Shown here piece after piece: positions 48,563-57,573 of a DNA stretch of 64,000 nucleotides. Origin of the DNA: Alkalicoccobacillus plakortidis (GTDB lineage: Bacteria > Bacillota > Bacilli > Bacillales > Bacillaceae_D); assembly GCF_023703085.1 (NCBI RefSeq), contig NZ_JAMQJY010000001.1:1860001-1924000 (forward strand). Reading direction: 5' to 3'. How positions within the stretch are numbered: the first letter of the stretch is position 1; every line of letters starts with the position of its first letter. Position numbers and translations under genes: made by a program. The notes under the pieces are model-generated. The model was not told the origin of the DNA. It did not search any database and saw only the letters and a list, made by a program, of their open reading frames with translations.

Positions 48563-49854
48563 TTTGTAGTTCCCTCCATAAAAAATTGATAAATGTTGCT
48601 GAATGTAAATTCGGTTCCAAATGCTCCAGCCTTTGTGATAGCGTAGGTGCCAGCAAGCGATCCGGTAAATATTGAAATTGGAATTCCCGTTTCAAATTCA
48701 TCAATTAAATCAAGCTGACTCACCGAAACTCGTTTGCATAGCGCTTTGGCTGTATCTCCACCCGTCATCACAATCGCTTGGAATGAGTGAGACAAGGTGA
48801 GATTTTCCCCAACTGCTGCGAGAAGTGAAACAATGCGTTGGCTGATAATTGATAAAGCAATCTTCTGTTCTTCAGCATAAGCATAAACGGCATCAATTTC
48901 ATGTCGCTCTGTTCCAGAGAAAATAACAGGAATCTTTTGTTCTTCAAGTATTGAATGTGCCTCTTTACTAACACGCTCAAATTCACTTGCTCTTACAAAT
49001 TCATCCTCATTCACTGCTTTTAGAGCGTCAATTTTTATCCCAACAGCACTTTCTTGTTTCAGCAATTGCTGAACCTGTTTGCGGCTGATATCACTCATAC
49101 TTCCAACTAAATATAAAATCGGCAGAGTAGGATCTTTTCTTTCTACCTGTCTTTTCACACCACTGCTTTTTATTTCTAAAGCAGAGGAAAGTCCTGCTGA
49201 ACCGGCGAGAAGAATATGATCTTGTGAAGTTTGTGCAAACTCAGCAATTGCTTTTAGTGTATGAGAGCTTGTCGCATCACAAATGAAAACACAGCCCTTT
49301 TCCGTTTGTTGTTGTCTTAGCCAAGTTGTGATCTTCTCATGAGCTTTGGTCCACAGCTCTTCTGGAACCTCTAAAAGCTGCCCCTTAAACTGCCTTCCAA
49401 CATGATCTGCTATACGCGAGTCTTTAACCGGATCTGCTTCATTTAACGCAAATTCCGTTTCCCCAATTGCGGTGCCGTCTACATATAAAATTCCTTTATC
49501 AACTGTACGCTTACTTTCAGGAAAACTTGGTGTTAGCAAAACATAATCAGGCTTGTCCGCTTGGATCATTGCATAAAGCTCTGCACCAACATTTCCCCTT
49601 AAAGTAGAATCCACTTTTTTAAATAGAATCTCTGGTTGATACGTTGCCAATACATCCATAGATGATTTGATTGCTTCCTTGGCATCATCTTGACTCATAG
49701 CGCGGCTGTCTGTATCAATGACTACAGCCTCAAGCGGTTCATTTGTCTCTTGCTCATTATTAAGCCAGACAGCGGTTTTCAGCCCGCTTTTTGCAAGCTG
49801 CACACCACTGTCATTAGCTCCTGTAATATCGTCCGCTATGATAGCGACCTTCAT
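48559..49854 (-). CDS. dtnK: D-threonate/D-erythronate kinase (DUF1537)
   Basis: 431 aa from ATG 49854 (GAGGAG eight bases upstream, inside the kdgT stop region). N-domain with VAIIADDITGANDSGVQLAK at 2-21 and KVDSTLRGNVGAELYAM; C-domain with PVIFSGTERHEIDAV and IVMTGGDTAKALC. The DUF1537-PdxA2 pair is the known D-threonate or D-erythronate route: kinase first, then dehydrogenase. A different DUF1537 paralogue, otnK, lies 10 kb away. Confidence 0.87.
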   Translation of the reverse strand: MKVAIIADDITGANDSGVQLAKSGLKTAVWLNNEQETNEPLEAVVIDTDSRAMSQDDAKEAIKSSMDVLATYQPEILFKKVDSTLRGNVGAELYAMIQADKPDYVLLTPSFPESKRTVDKGILYVDGTAIGETEFALNEADPVKDSRIADHVGRQFKGQLLEVPEELWTKAHEKITTWLRQQQTEKGCVFICDATSSHTLKAIAEFAQTSQDHILLAGSAGLSSALEIKSSGVKRQVERKDPTLPILYLVGSMSDISRKQVQQLLKQESAVGIKIDALKAVNEDEFVRASEFERVSKEAHSILEEQKIPVIFSGTERHEIDAVYAYAEEQKIALSIISQRIVSLLAAVGENLTLSHSFQAIVMTGGDTAKALCKRVSVSQLDLIDEFETGIPISIFTGSLAGTYAITKAGAFGTEFTFSNIYQFFMEGTTK

Positions 49855-49859
49855 CAAAC

Positions 49860-50847
49860 TCACTCCTCTGAAGTTACCAGGTCTTGCTTGCCATTCTTTT
49901 TCTCTAATCGTTTTGCTAAGTACCCAACGAATATAGGAAGCAGGATGGCGGTTGTTACGACACTTGCTGCCACTTGAACGGTTGCAAGTTCTACGTTATA
50001 AGCAAAAGCTGTACTTGCTGTTGCGATTGCAGCTTGGTGTTGCCACTGCATTACCTGCTGTCGAGCCTTCCGCTGCACCAACAAGTGGATTCCATTTAAA
50101 TAATTTAAAAATAAAGTACCCACTAAAACCAGTTACCAATACTACAAGTACACCTAATACAACCCCAGGAATTCCACCTTCAACGATTGCTGAGAAGCTA
50201 ATGTTCATACCCAATGCAAATGCGAAAAACGGAATAAGCATATCTGAACCTTTCCCTAAAAAGCTACGCATATCTTCATCTATATTTCCAAGAATAAATC
50301 CGATAACAATTGGAAGAAGAACACCGATAAATGCTGTAATCGAGAAGAATCCGCCTTGCAATCCCACAGCGCCTAATACAGACAGCGTTAACATTGTAAA
50401 TAAAGGACCATCGTTCATTGCTAGTACTGAATAAGCTGCTTTATCTTCACTTTTACCGTATTGTCCAGCTAATGCGACATACAATCCACCGTTAGAGTTG
50501 GTCATTGCCGCAATAACTGCGATTGGAGCAAGTCCAAGAAATAAACCTTCTGCGCCTCCGGCAAGAAGGAAGATAATAGCTCCAATGATTCCACCAAAAA
50601 CCCATTTCACTCCTAGAAGTGTGAATCCTTTACCGAATGCTACACCAAAACTTTTTACGTTAATTTGTGACCCTGCGCATAATAGAAATAGTGCAATTAA
50701 TGTCGAGGCACCGTTTACAAAAAGCGCTTCCGTAAAGTTACCAATTCTTAAAGCCTGAGGCATTATTGTATTAATAAGTGCTCCTAACAATAATGGAACA
50801 ACCATCATTCCGCCTGGAATCTTTTCAATTGATTGCTTTAGTCTCAT
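49860..50847 (-). pseudogene. 2-keto-3-deoxygluconate permease-family transporter, frame broken at 50032
   Basis: KdgT family, about ten membrane helices, starting MRLKQSIEKIPGGMMVVPLLLGALINT. The frame ends after AGNAVATPSCNRNSKYSFCL; deleting one base of the plus-strand GCTTGG 50032-50037 restores AGNAVATPAAIATASTAFAYNVE and gives 328 aa, standard for KdgT. In this operon it likely imports D-threonate/D-erythronate. First gene of kdgT-dtnK-pdxA2. Confidence 0.88.
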
Positions 50848-50893
50848 TATCTTACCAACCCTCTGTTTTATTTTGCAATACTTTTGTTTTTAA

Positions 50894-50913
50894 AAACGTT
50901 TGTGCACACGTTT
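50894..50913. promoter_or_regulatory. Imperfect palindrome before the kdgT-like gene
   Basis: AAACGTTTGTGCACACGTTT, with inverted ends AAACGT/ACGTTT and a GTGCAC centre, 47-66 bp upstream of the permease start. A candidate target of the PrpR-N regulator encoded upstream. No sigma-54-type GG-N10-GC element was found. Confidence 0.5.
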
Positions 50914-50951
50914 ACACTACTAAATATACTGTTTTAAAATAAAAATACAAT

Positions 50952-50993
50952 AAAAAACTAAAATAAGTTGCTAAATGCAACACTATTTTAGTT
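50952..50993 (-). terminator. Terminator of the PrpR-N regulator gene
   Basis: Long minus-strand stem AACTAAAATA...GTTGC / GCAAC...TATTTTAGTT followed by six T residues, overlapping the gene's stop codon. Confidence 0.75.
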
Positions 50994-52617
50994 TCCTCCA
51001 GACAGTGGTTCGATTTATATTTAGGCGTTTAGCTGTTTTAGATTGATTAAAGCCCTCATCCTCAAGGACCTTTTGAATGATTTCACTTTCCATCTCATCA
51101 AGCGATTTTGTTAGATCAAGGTGAATAAATCCTTCTTTCTCTTGTTCAGCACGATCAACCTGTAGCAAAATATGAGGTGAATCAGCTCGTTCAATTTCAC
51201 GGAAAATCAAATCTCTAAATGAAACAAGAGAATGACGATGTGAAAGTTCTTGAATTTCAGACGAGGTATTCTTTATCCCAATCACTTGTTTGCCATATCG
51301 ACTATTAGCACGTGAGATAAAAGCTCGAATAAAGCTCAAATCATGCTGTAACCTCTTAGACAACGTCGGTAGTTCAAAAACTCTTCCTTCAAAAACGCGA
51401 AGTTCGATCTGCGATTCACAGAAAAAGACAACTGGATTTGCATACTGGTTTGCCGCCTCTACAATTTCTAGCTGTTTTGAAGGTAGCAGTTGATCAAGAT
51501 GTAAAAGAAATAATGGCATCTGCGTACTAAATAATAGGTCTATATCGACTTCTTTATTTAAATCGCATTCAATGGCCCATTGGTTAGCTAGGATCGCTTC
51601 GGTTATACATCGCTCTCCAGAACCTTCTACTGAAGTAATTAAAATCGGACCTTCCTTTTCAACAACTTCGTTAAAATGATTTTCCAGGACAATATCTGTA
51701 CCTAAAACAAGTGGCAGAGATAGACCATCTGTTTGAAACCATCTACAGAAACTAGGGATGACTTTTTCCATTGAGCGAATATAAACAATTGAATGATTCA
51801 ACTTCTCTTTTAACGGTTGTACATATATTTGATACGGCTTCCCATTGCTATATAAGATGTGTCTAAGTTCTTGATTGTATTCATATTCATTTAACTCAAA
51901 TAACGCCTGTAACATCATACCTAGATTTTCTTTTTTCTCAAGCTTTTTTAACGTATCACTTTTAAATCGAATTTCCTTTTCTTCAACAATGAAATAAGGC
52001 TCCTCTATCTCCTTGGCTAGTACTTTGTAGAGTTGATTTTCTTCATCATAAAAATGGTGTACCTGACGAATTGTCTCAGCCTGTTCAAATGCCTGCTTCA
52101 CTGATTCCTCACCTGAAGTAATCAGAATGCCTTCCACACCGTACCGTTGGGCAATCTGATTTGTTACGGTGTCACCAATTATGACCCGACGACCCGACTC
52201 TTTCGCACGAATGACAGCTTTTTCAACTTCATTTTCTGATTCTATAGATGTGATCGGAACCTCAATTCCCAACAATTGAGAAATTTCATAAAAATCACTC
52301 GATATATTCTCAAACGCAATAATTTCCGCCCCATCCTTTTCATCCTGAATCAGCAAAAGCGTTCTCAGAATGTCATACCCCGATATCGGAATCTCCACTA
52401 CCTGTTTACTTGTGTGAGCCTTGATAATTTTAGCTGTACCACCACGACTAATATATAAATCCGTTTTATCATCAACCTTCTCAATAATTGGAATAGCCTC
52501 TTGTAAATCAGCAAGATACAATTCGTATTTCATCTGTTTTTGCTGCTGAATCACTCGTTTAACTGTTTTTTGAAGTCCCTCATAAGGGGCAATAACCGTT
52601 ATATGCATGGCTTTCAT
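50983..52617 (-). CDS. PrpR-N-domain regulator with Fis-type HTH and degenerate central domain
   Basis: 544 aa from ATG 52617 (or 52623). Residues 1-190 match the PrpR sensor domain (DLYISRGGTAKIIKAH, EIPISGYDILRTLLL, VIIGDTVTNQIAQRYGVEGILITSG). A PAS-like linker follows. The central region resembles a sigma-54 activator ATPase only faintly: Walker A is reduced to SVEGSGERC and no GAFTGA loop is visible. A Fis-like helix-turn-helix closes the protein (ILEDEGFNQSKTAKRLNINRTTVWRKL). Probably activates or represses the adjacent kdgT-dtnK-pdxA2 operon without sigma-54. Confidence 0.82.
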   Translation of the reverse strand: MKAMHITVIAPYEGLQKTVKRVIQQQKQMKYELYLADLQEAIPIIEKVDDKTDLYISRGGTAKIIKAHTSKQVVEIPISGYDILRTLLLIQDEKDGAEIIAFENISSDFYEISQLLGIEVPITSIESENEVEKAVIRAKESGRRVIIGDTVTNQIAQRYGVEGILITSGEESVKQAFEQAETIRQVHHFYDEENQLYKVLAKEIEEPYFIVEEKEIRFKSDTLKKLEKKENLGMMLQALFELNEYEYNQELRHILYSNGKPYQIYVQPLKEKLNHSIVYIRSMEKVIPSFCRWFQTDGLSLPLVLGTDIVLENHFNEVVEKEGPILITSVEGSGERCITEAILANQWAIECDLNKEVDIDLLFSTQMPLFLLHLDQLLPSKQLEIVEAANQYANPVVFFCESQIELRVFEGRVFELPTLSKRLQHDLSFIRAFISRANSRYGKQVIGIKNTSSEIQELSHRHSLVSFRDLIFREIERADSPHILLQVDRAEQEKEGFIHLDLTKSLDEMESEIIQKVLEDEGFNQSKTAKRLNINRTTVWRKLK

Positions 52618-52704
52618 TTTCATCAGCTCCCACTTCCGCTACTTCCACTAGTATAACGAATCACAAAGTGAATAACGAGAATAGAGTCATTTTTCGAGGA
52701 ATGT

Positions 52705-53095
52705 TACGTTTAGCAAGATCAGGCGTGGTTTAGTAAGGGCAAGTAGGTTTTAGCAAGAGGTTTTGATTTTTTAATAAGAGCTGTCTCCTTTCTACAAGAG
52801 GTTTTGCTTCCTTAATAAGATCCACCTCCATTTAGTAAGAGTCTTCCGTTCTTTAGCAAGATCCACTTGCTCATACCAAGAGATATCCCTTCTTCACCCA
52901 GACACTCCGCCTCACACCAAGAGCTTCACCTCCTAGACCAAGATCCTCATCCTCATACCAAGAGCTTTACCTCCTTCACCAAGATCCTCCTCCTCACACC
53001 AAGAGCCCCCCCTTCACCAAGATCCTCCTCCTTCAATCAAGAGCTTTCCCGTTTCACGAAGAACATTCCCACCTTACCAAGACTCTCCAATCCGT
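52705..53095. repeat. Array 6: 41-bp bipartite repeat, ACCAAGA family (degenerate left half)
   Basis: Cores TAGCAAGATC, TAGTAAGGGC, TAGCAAGAGG, TAATAAGAG and CTACAAGAG occur every 20-21 bp from 52711 to about 52870. They then become regular ACCAAGAGCTTTACCTCCTT plus CACCAAGATCCTCCTCCTCA (41 bp) to about 53095. Same core family as array 2. Joined on the right to the terminator of the L7/L12-like gene. Confidence 0.93.
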
Positions 53096-53103
53096 ATCAC
53101 ACT

Positions 53104-53142
53104 AAAAAAAAGACGAACCGGACAATGAATTGTCCATTCCGC
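53104..53142 (-). terminator. Terminator of the L7/L12-like gene
   Basis: Minus-strand stem GGACAA / TTGTCC within a longer imperfect pairing, ending in eight T residues; adjacent to array 6. Confidence 0.65.
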
Positions 53143-53185
53143 CTACGTTTCAGTCTATTGGATTTTGTTACTTTCGTTTGGCTTT

Positions 53186-53464
53186 TTATCCTTGCAAATC
53201 TTGTTCCAATCGATCTACATACTGTTTTGCTTCAGCTAATGGCAATGAATGAGCCATGCGCAATTCCTTGATGGCCTTTATCTTATTGCCTTCTTTAAGA
53301 TGCTGACGCAGTCGAGTATTTAAATCAGAGTCCTGTGACACATTTTCTTGGATTTGCACAGCATCTGCCGCCGATTTTTGCGCTAATCTAGAACGCAAGC
53401 TTATAACATTTAATAAAAGCAACATCACAACAACTGCTAGGATAATAATAACTGTCGTCTCCAC
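53186..53464 (-). CDS. Membrane-anchored ribosomal protein L7/L12 C-terminal-domain-like protein
   Basis: 92 aa from GTG 53464 (GGTGG eight bases upstream; a longer GTG form exists at 53476). One membrane helix (about 4-24, VIIILAVVVMLLLLNVISL), then a soluble part whose end, NKIKAIKELRMAHSLPLAEAKQYVDRLEQD, follows the helix pattern of the L7/L12 C-terminal domain. Such proteins are common in Firmicutes; function unknown. Confidence 0.75.
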   Translation of the reverse strand: METTVIIILAVVVMLLLLNVISLRSRLAQKSAADAVQIQENVSQDSDLNTRLRQHLKEGNKIKAIKELRMAHSLPLAEAKQYVDRLEQDLQG

Positions 53465-53501
53465 GATCCTAACCACCTTTCAACTCTTCCTCTTCATTCT
53501 A

Positions 53502-54407
53502 TCATGTTGGTTCAAGCTCTTTTAATAATTGTTGAGTTAGCTGTTGAAACGTCTCGACAATTGGCTTTTCAAAACGGAGGGGCTTCACCACACTCCAAAA
53601 AGGGCGAGTAATGCTCAGGTTGGCAAACGGCACGTGGACGAGTAAGCCATTTTGGATTTCTTGTTGCACAGCATAATGAGATAAAAAACCGTAACCCAAG
53701 CCTGACTGAACAGCACTTTTTACAGCTTGTGTTGTGTTTAGTTGAAGATGCGGTTCGAGTTTTAGTCCCGCCTGCTTAACCATCAGATGTTTTTCAACAA
53801 TGATTCGAGTGGATGATTTCGGTTCGCGTGCAATGTACCGTTCCTCTCGCAGTTCCTGAGGCAGGATGTGGGTTCGTTTTGACCAAGGATGTGTGGGATT
53901 CACCACCAGAATAACTTTATCCTCAATCATCGCTTGTTTCCGTAGTGAATCTGTATGTATTTCTCCTTCTACAAAAGCTAGATCAATTTGTTGATCCTCT
54001 AGCATTTTTAAAATGGTTCGTGTATTTTGGATTGTGACCTGCACGTCAGAATCGTCATGTATTTGATTAAAAGCCGCAACCACAGTAGGCATCATATATT
54101 CCCCTAAAGTGAAAGAAGCACCCACTTTCAAATCACGTTTTGTCTTGTGATCTGTGAATGCAACGGACTCAAGAGAGTTTTGATAATCCTGGATAATTGC
54201 TTTTGCATGTGGATAGAGCACACGCCCCGCCTCAGTAGGAGTTACCTTGCCACTTCCACGATGAAGAAGCATGGCTCCATAATGTTCCTCAAGATAGTGC
54301 ATATATTTTGTCACAGAAGGCTGAGAGATGTACGCACTCCGTCCTGCTGCGCTGATACTTCCTTCCTCCACAATTAAACAAAAAAGCTCTAGCCACCTTA
54401 AATTCAT
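53502..54407 (-). CDS. LysR-family regulator (CysL/CbbR-like)
   Basis: 301 aa. N-terminal helix-turn-helix (about 1-60; GSISAAGRSAYISQPSVTKYMHYLEEHYGAMLLHRG) and LysR substrate domain (about 90-295). Follows the TauE/SafE gene by 18 bp on the same strand, ribosome-binding site AGGAGGC at the end of that gene, so it is cotranscribed with a probable sulfite/sulfonate exporter; a sulfur-related regulon is a reasonable guess. Confidence 0.88.
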   Translation of the reverse strand: MNLRWLELFCLIVEEGSISAAGRSAYISQPSVTKYMHYLEEHYGAMLLHRGSGKVTPTEAGRVLYPHAKAIIQDYQNSLESVAFTDHKTKRDLKVGASFTLGEYMMPTVVAAFNQIHDDSDVQVTIQNTRTILKMLEDQQIDLAFVEGEIHTDSLRKQAMIEDKVILVVNPTHPWSKRTHILPQELREERYIAREPKSSTRIIVEKHLMVKQAGLKLEPHLQLNTTQAVKSAVQSGLGYGFLSHYAVQQEIQNGLLVHVPFANLSITRPFWSVVKPLRFEKPIVETFQQLTQQLLKELEPT

Positions 54408-54425
54408 CTGAAATTTTGCCTCCTA

Positions 54426-55166
54426 CTAAACCACTAATGAAATGCCTATACCAATAACAAGAATCGCCAACAAACGTGTCAGGTAAACAGCTTTTAAACG
54501 AGAAGATACATACACACCTATTTGCGAGCCGATTAGTACTCCAATTCCACTCCAAAACGCAATATACCAGTCGATTTGACCTTGCACATACGAAGGGACC
54601 GTCCCCACAAATGAGTAGATCACAAGCGCAAAAATCGAAGTTCCAGCCGCTTGATGAAAGGGCAGTTTCCATGCAAACACTAAAATCGGAACTAACAAAA
54701 ATCCACCACCTACCCCAAAAAAGGAAGACAGCATGCCAATCATACACCCAATCAGCGGGAGTAAATGAATGGACGCAGATTGAATATTACCCGAAGCAAC
54801 CTCTTCCTTAGGTGGACTCTTTATCATCAGAAAAACGCCTAAACCAATCATCAACAAAGCAAATGCTGTGTAAAACAGTTGTGCTTCTATGCCCACAAGT
54901 AACCATCTGCCAAGTAACGTACCAGGAACCGCACCCACCGAAACCAAAAGCCCCATTTTAAAAAGAACTTGACGCTTTTTTACATAAGCATACAAACCCG
55001 AAAGACTACTGATCAGCACAATAAAAAGCCCAGTCCCAGCAGCCACCTCGGGCGACAAACCATATATCAATAACAGCAGCGGAACAAGAATAAATCCTCC
55101 GCCAGCCCCAATCATCATGCCATACGCACTCGATGCAAAACCTATTAATAAAAGAATAAGATACAT
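54426..55166 (-). CDS. TauE/SafE-family sulfite/anion exporter
   Basis: 246 aa from ATG 55166 (AAGGA ten bases upstream), about eight membrane helices. Duplicated glycine-rich motifs IGAGGGFILVPLLLLIYGLSPEVAAGTGLF (about 17-46) and FGVGGGFLLVPILVFAWKLPFHQAAGTSIFA are typical of the family. Exports sulfite, sulfoacetate or related anions. Confidence 0.9.
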   Translation of the reverse strand: MYLILLLIGFASSAYGMMIGAGGGFILVPLLLLIYGLSPEVAAGTGLFIVLISSLSGLYAYVKKRQVLFKMGLLVSVGAVPGTLLGRWLLVGIEAQLFYTAFALLMIGLGVFLMIKSPPKEEVASGNIQSASIHLLPLIGCMIGMLSSFFGVGGGFLLVPILVFAWKLPFHQAAGTSIFALVIYSFVGTVPSYVQGQIDWYIAFWSGIGVLIGSQIGVYVSSRLKAVYLTRLLAILVIGIGISLVV

Positions 55167-55277
55167 ATCACAACAGTCCTTCATATCTGATTCTCTTATC
55201 ATACAAAGAGATACAGTTCAAAAACGGACATGTCGAACATTAATATACCCTATATCAATTTGGCATGGACTTCTGAT

Positions 55278-55715
55278 TTATGGCGCTTCTTTTGGATGAT
55301 CCCTATCAATCTTTTCATCTATAGATTGAATATCACCAAGAACATCATCACCAAACAGACTCTTAACCTTAGTGCGCGCCCTATCCTTCGTTGCATCATC
55401 AATATAAGCAGCCACTAAAAGTAACGCACCCGTCAACGCAACCATATCATCCGTGTAGCCAATGATCGGAGTAATATCAGGAATAAAATCAAAAGGCATC
55501 ACAAAATAACCAAGAGCCCCCAAAATCGTTGACCTAGCCTTTAACGGAAGATCTGGTTTTCTAAACGTATAATAAAGCAAAAACACCGCATAAACACCCG
55601 CTGCTCCAACCTTCTTGCCATATTTTTTTATTTTAAACCAAAATGACTTTTCATTAAACTCATCTTGATAAACTGAGAGTTTGCTCGGATCCGGTAATTC
55701 ATTATGTTTCACCAT
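55278..55715 (-). CDS. YkvA family protein (DUF1232)
   Basis: 145 aa. The DUF1232 segment LGYFVMPFDFIPDITPIIGYTDDMVALTGAL (about 65-95) is diagnostic; a preceding hydrophobic stretch (GVYAVFLLYYTF) and a following one suggest membrane association. Function unknown. Stand-alone. Confidence 0.88.
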   Translation of the reverse strand: MVKHNELPDPSKLSVYQDEFNEKSFWFKIKKYGKKVGAAGVYAVFLLYYTFRKPDLPLKARSTILGALGYFVMPFDFIPDITPIIGYTDDMVALTGALLLVAAYIDDATKDRARTKVKSLFGDDVLGDIQSIDEKIDRDHPKEAP

Positions 55716-55771
55716 GCGTATACACCTCCACTATTACTATACCCGAGTGTCTGGGGGTTAAGCTTTTAAAA

Positions 55772-56743
55772 TTATCGTTTATGAAGAGGATAAGAAAGGG
55801 TGTAAAAGGAGTGTTTATTGCTATGAGTTCTCGGGATCGATAACTGACTGAGTAGACGGTAAGCTGTTTTAGAGGATGAAATCTGAAGAAAATCGCGGAA
55901 TTGCCGATTGGTGATAGTGGGTTGAACTAATAGAAGAAAATCTTCAAGAGCTTGTATATGCGCATCCTTCGAGATGTTGTGACACATTTCACATTGCCAG
56001 CCGCCCTGAATTATTCCTCTTCTCATTTGGAGCGATTCACACTTTGGACACTGCACACCCGTTTGAATGTCCGAGGATGACATTTTATAAGACGGTACTA
56101 TCGAGGAACAATCTTTTTGATGAGAGAGAACTAACATCTTGGATAAATTCTGTATTTGCTTTTGATCTAGTTTTATAGAAGAAGGACGTTGCTGCTGCTC
56201 ACCAAGCAAATGAGGAATATCTTCAGCATGAGTGACACGCGGAGAATCAGAGTGAATCTTTGTCAGAGGGTTCGTAAATGCAACAAACTCATATATCGGC
56301 AGTAACGGCCACCCATTAAAAAGTAACCAATCCATCAACTGAAGTCTCTGCCTTTTAACTTGCAAATGGGGATTGGATATGACTTGTTCTTTCTCCTGAA
56401 TTTGTCTAACCACCTGCCTTGGCGACTTTTGAAATTGAATATTTCCCGAGGTGTTTTTAGCCTCAATGATCCCGATAAAAGATGAATGTAACACAACAGT
56501 ATCCATTTGAAAAAAGTGCCCGCTCTCAGCCTGAAGTCTCAAATCATGGATAAAATAAAAATCTCTTTCCTCGAGAAATGAGAGATAGTAATCAAGATTC
56601 CGCTCACCCCGGTATCCAGCCTCTCTTAATGATAAATCCTCATTTATTTTCGACTGAGCTGGATGTCCATCCTTCAACCTTCTTGCTAACGCACGCAACT
56701 GTAATAATATATATGGTACACTTCGCTTTTTAACAATAACCAG
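55772..56743 (-). CDS. NERD-domain (nuclease-related) protein with C-terminal zinc ribbon; non-AUG start
   Basis: NERD domain at about 45-165, with the nuclease-fold Glu-X-Lys in IGIIEAKNTSGNIQF. A CxxC...CxxC zinc ribbon (CPKCESLQMRRG...WQCEMCHNIS) lies near residue 235. The ORF from TTG 56698 has no ribosome-binding site, but the frame is open upstream and encodes VIVKKRSVPYILLQLRALARRL, the usual NERD N-terminus. This is preceded by a strong GGAGGTGAG. The best-placed start is CTG 56743 (7 nt) or ATT 56737, giving about 323 aa. Confidence 0.75.
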   Translation of the reverse strand: MVIVKKRSVPYILLQLRALARRLKDGHPAQSKINEDLSLREAGYRGERNLDYYLSFLEERDFYFIHDLRLQAESGHFFQMDTVVLHSSFIGIIEAKNTSGNIQFQKSPRQVVRQIQEKEQVISNPHLQVKRQRLQLMDWLLFNGWPLLPIYEFVAFTNPLTKIHSDSPRVTHAEDIPHLLGEQQQRPSSIKLDQKQIQNLSKMLVLSHQKDCSSIVPSYKMSSSDIQTGVQCPKCESLQMRRGIIQGGWQCEMCHNISKDAHIQALEDFLLLVQPTITNRQFRDFLQISSSKTAYRLLSQLSIPRTHSNKHSFYTLSYPLHKR

Positions 56744-56874
56744 ACTATCTCACCTCCATTTTGAACTAATAGTATTACTATGGATTCGCCTCACAAAAAG
56801 TATATCCTGCTTTTATTTTGGAAAGGACAGAGTTAAATTCCCAATACAGTAGCATTTTTGGATCATTAGCTTCG

Positions 56875-57475
56875 TTACTGACCTGTTAGATCTTGCTTTT
56901 GGCTCGTTACACCTGCTCCTGGCCTGTTAGACTCTCTCTTTGGCTCGTTACACCTGCTCCTGGCCTGTTAGACTCTCTCTTTGGCTCGTTACACCTGCTC
57001 CTGGCCTGTTAGACTCTCTCTTTGGCTTGTTACACCTGCTCCTGGCCTGTTAGACTCTCTCTTTGGCTTGTTACACCCACTTCCGGCCTGTTAGACTACC
57101 TCTTTGGCTCGTTACACCTACTCCTGGCCTGTTAGACTCTCTCTTTGGCTTGTTACACTGTTAGACTCTCTTTTTGGCTTGTTACACCTACTCGTGGCCT
57201 GTTAGACTACCTCTTTGGCCCATTACAACTGCTCCTGGCCTGTTACTTTCTCTCTTTGGCCCATTACCTCTGCTCCTGGCCCGTTAGTTCCTTTCTTTGG
57301 CTCGTTACCTCTGCTCCTGCCCCGTTAAATCCTCTCTTTGGCTCATCAGATCTCCTCTTGGCCTATTACTCTCTCTTTCTGGCTCATTAGATCTTATCTT
57401 GGCCTGTTAGTTCCTCTCTTTCTGGCTCATTACACCTGCTGGCCTGTTAGTTCCTTTCTTCCCCCAGCAAGTCGT
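56875..57475. repeat. Array 7: 41-bp bipartite repeat, TGGCYYGTTASAC family
   Basis: About 14 units of TTGGCTCGTTACACCTGCTCC plus TGGCCTGTTAGACTCTCTCT; the first five are nearly identical. A partial unit lost about 20 bp near 57157. The core (CGTTACACC) is related to CGTTTCACT of arrays 3 and 5. A run of 21 A residues separates the array from the galT terminator. Upstream of the NERD gene on the same strand. Confidence 0.95.
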
Positions 57476-57509
57476 GCATGCTCCCTTTCACATATTTCCT
57501 ACTCACATC

Positions 57510-57563
57510 AAAAAAAAAAAAAAAAAAAAACTGTCAACCAAATCTCAGGGAATTGGTTGACAG
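57510..57563 (-). terminator. Terminator of the gal operon
   Basis: Perfect 11-bp stem CTGTCAACCAA / TTGGTTGACAG followed on the minus strand by 21 T residues, an unusually long tract. Confidence 0.9.
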
Positions 57564-57573
57564 ACACTAATTA

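Noticed and set aside
50848..50950. Sigma-54 (-24/-12) promoter before the kdgT-like gene
   Set aside because: TTGCA is present but there is no GG element at the proper spacing; the regulator also lacks a GAFTGA loop.
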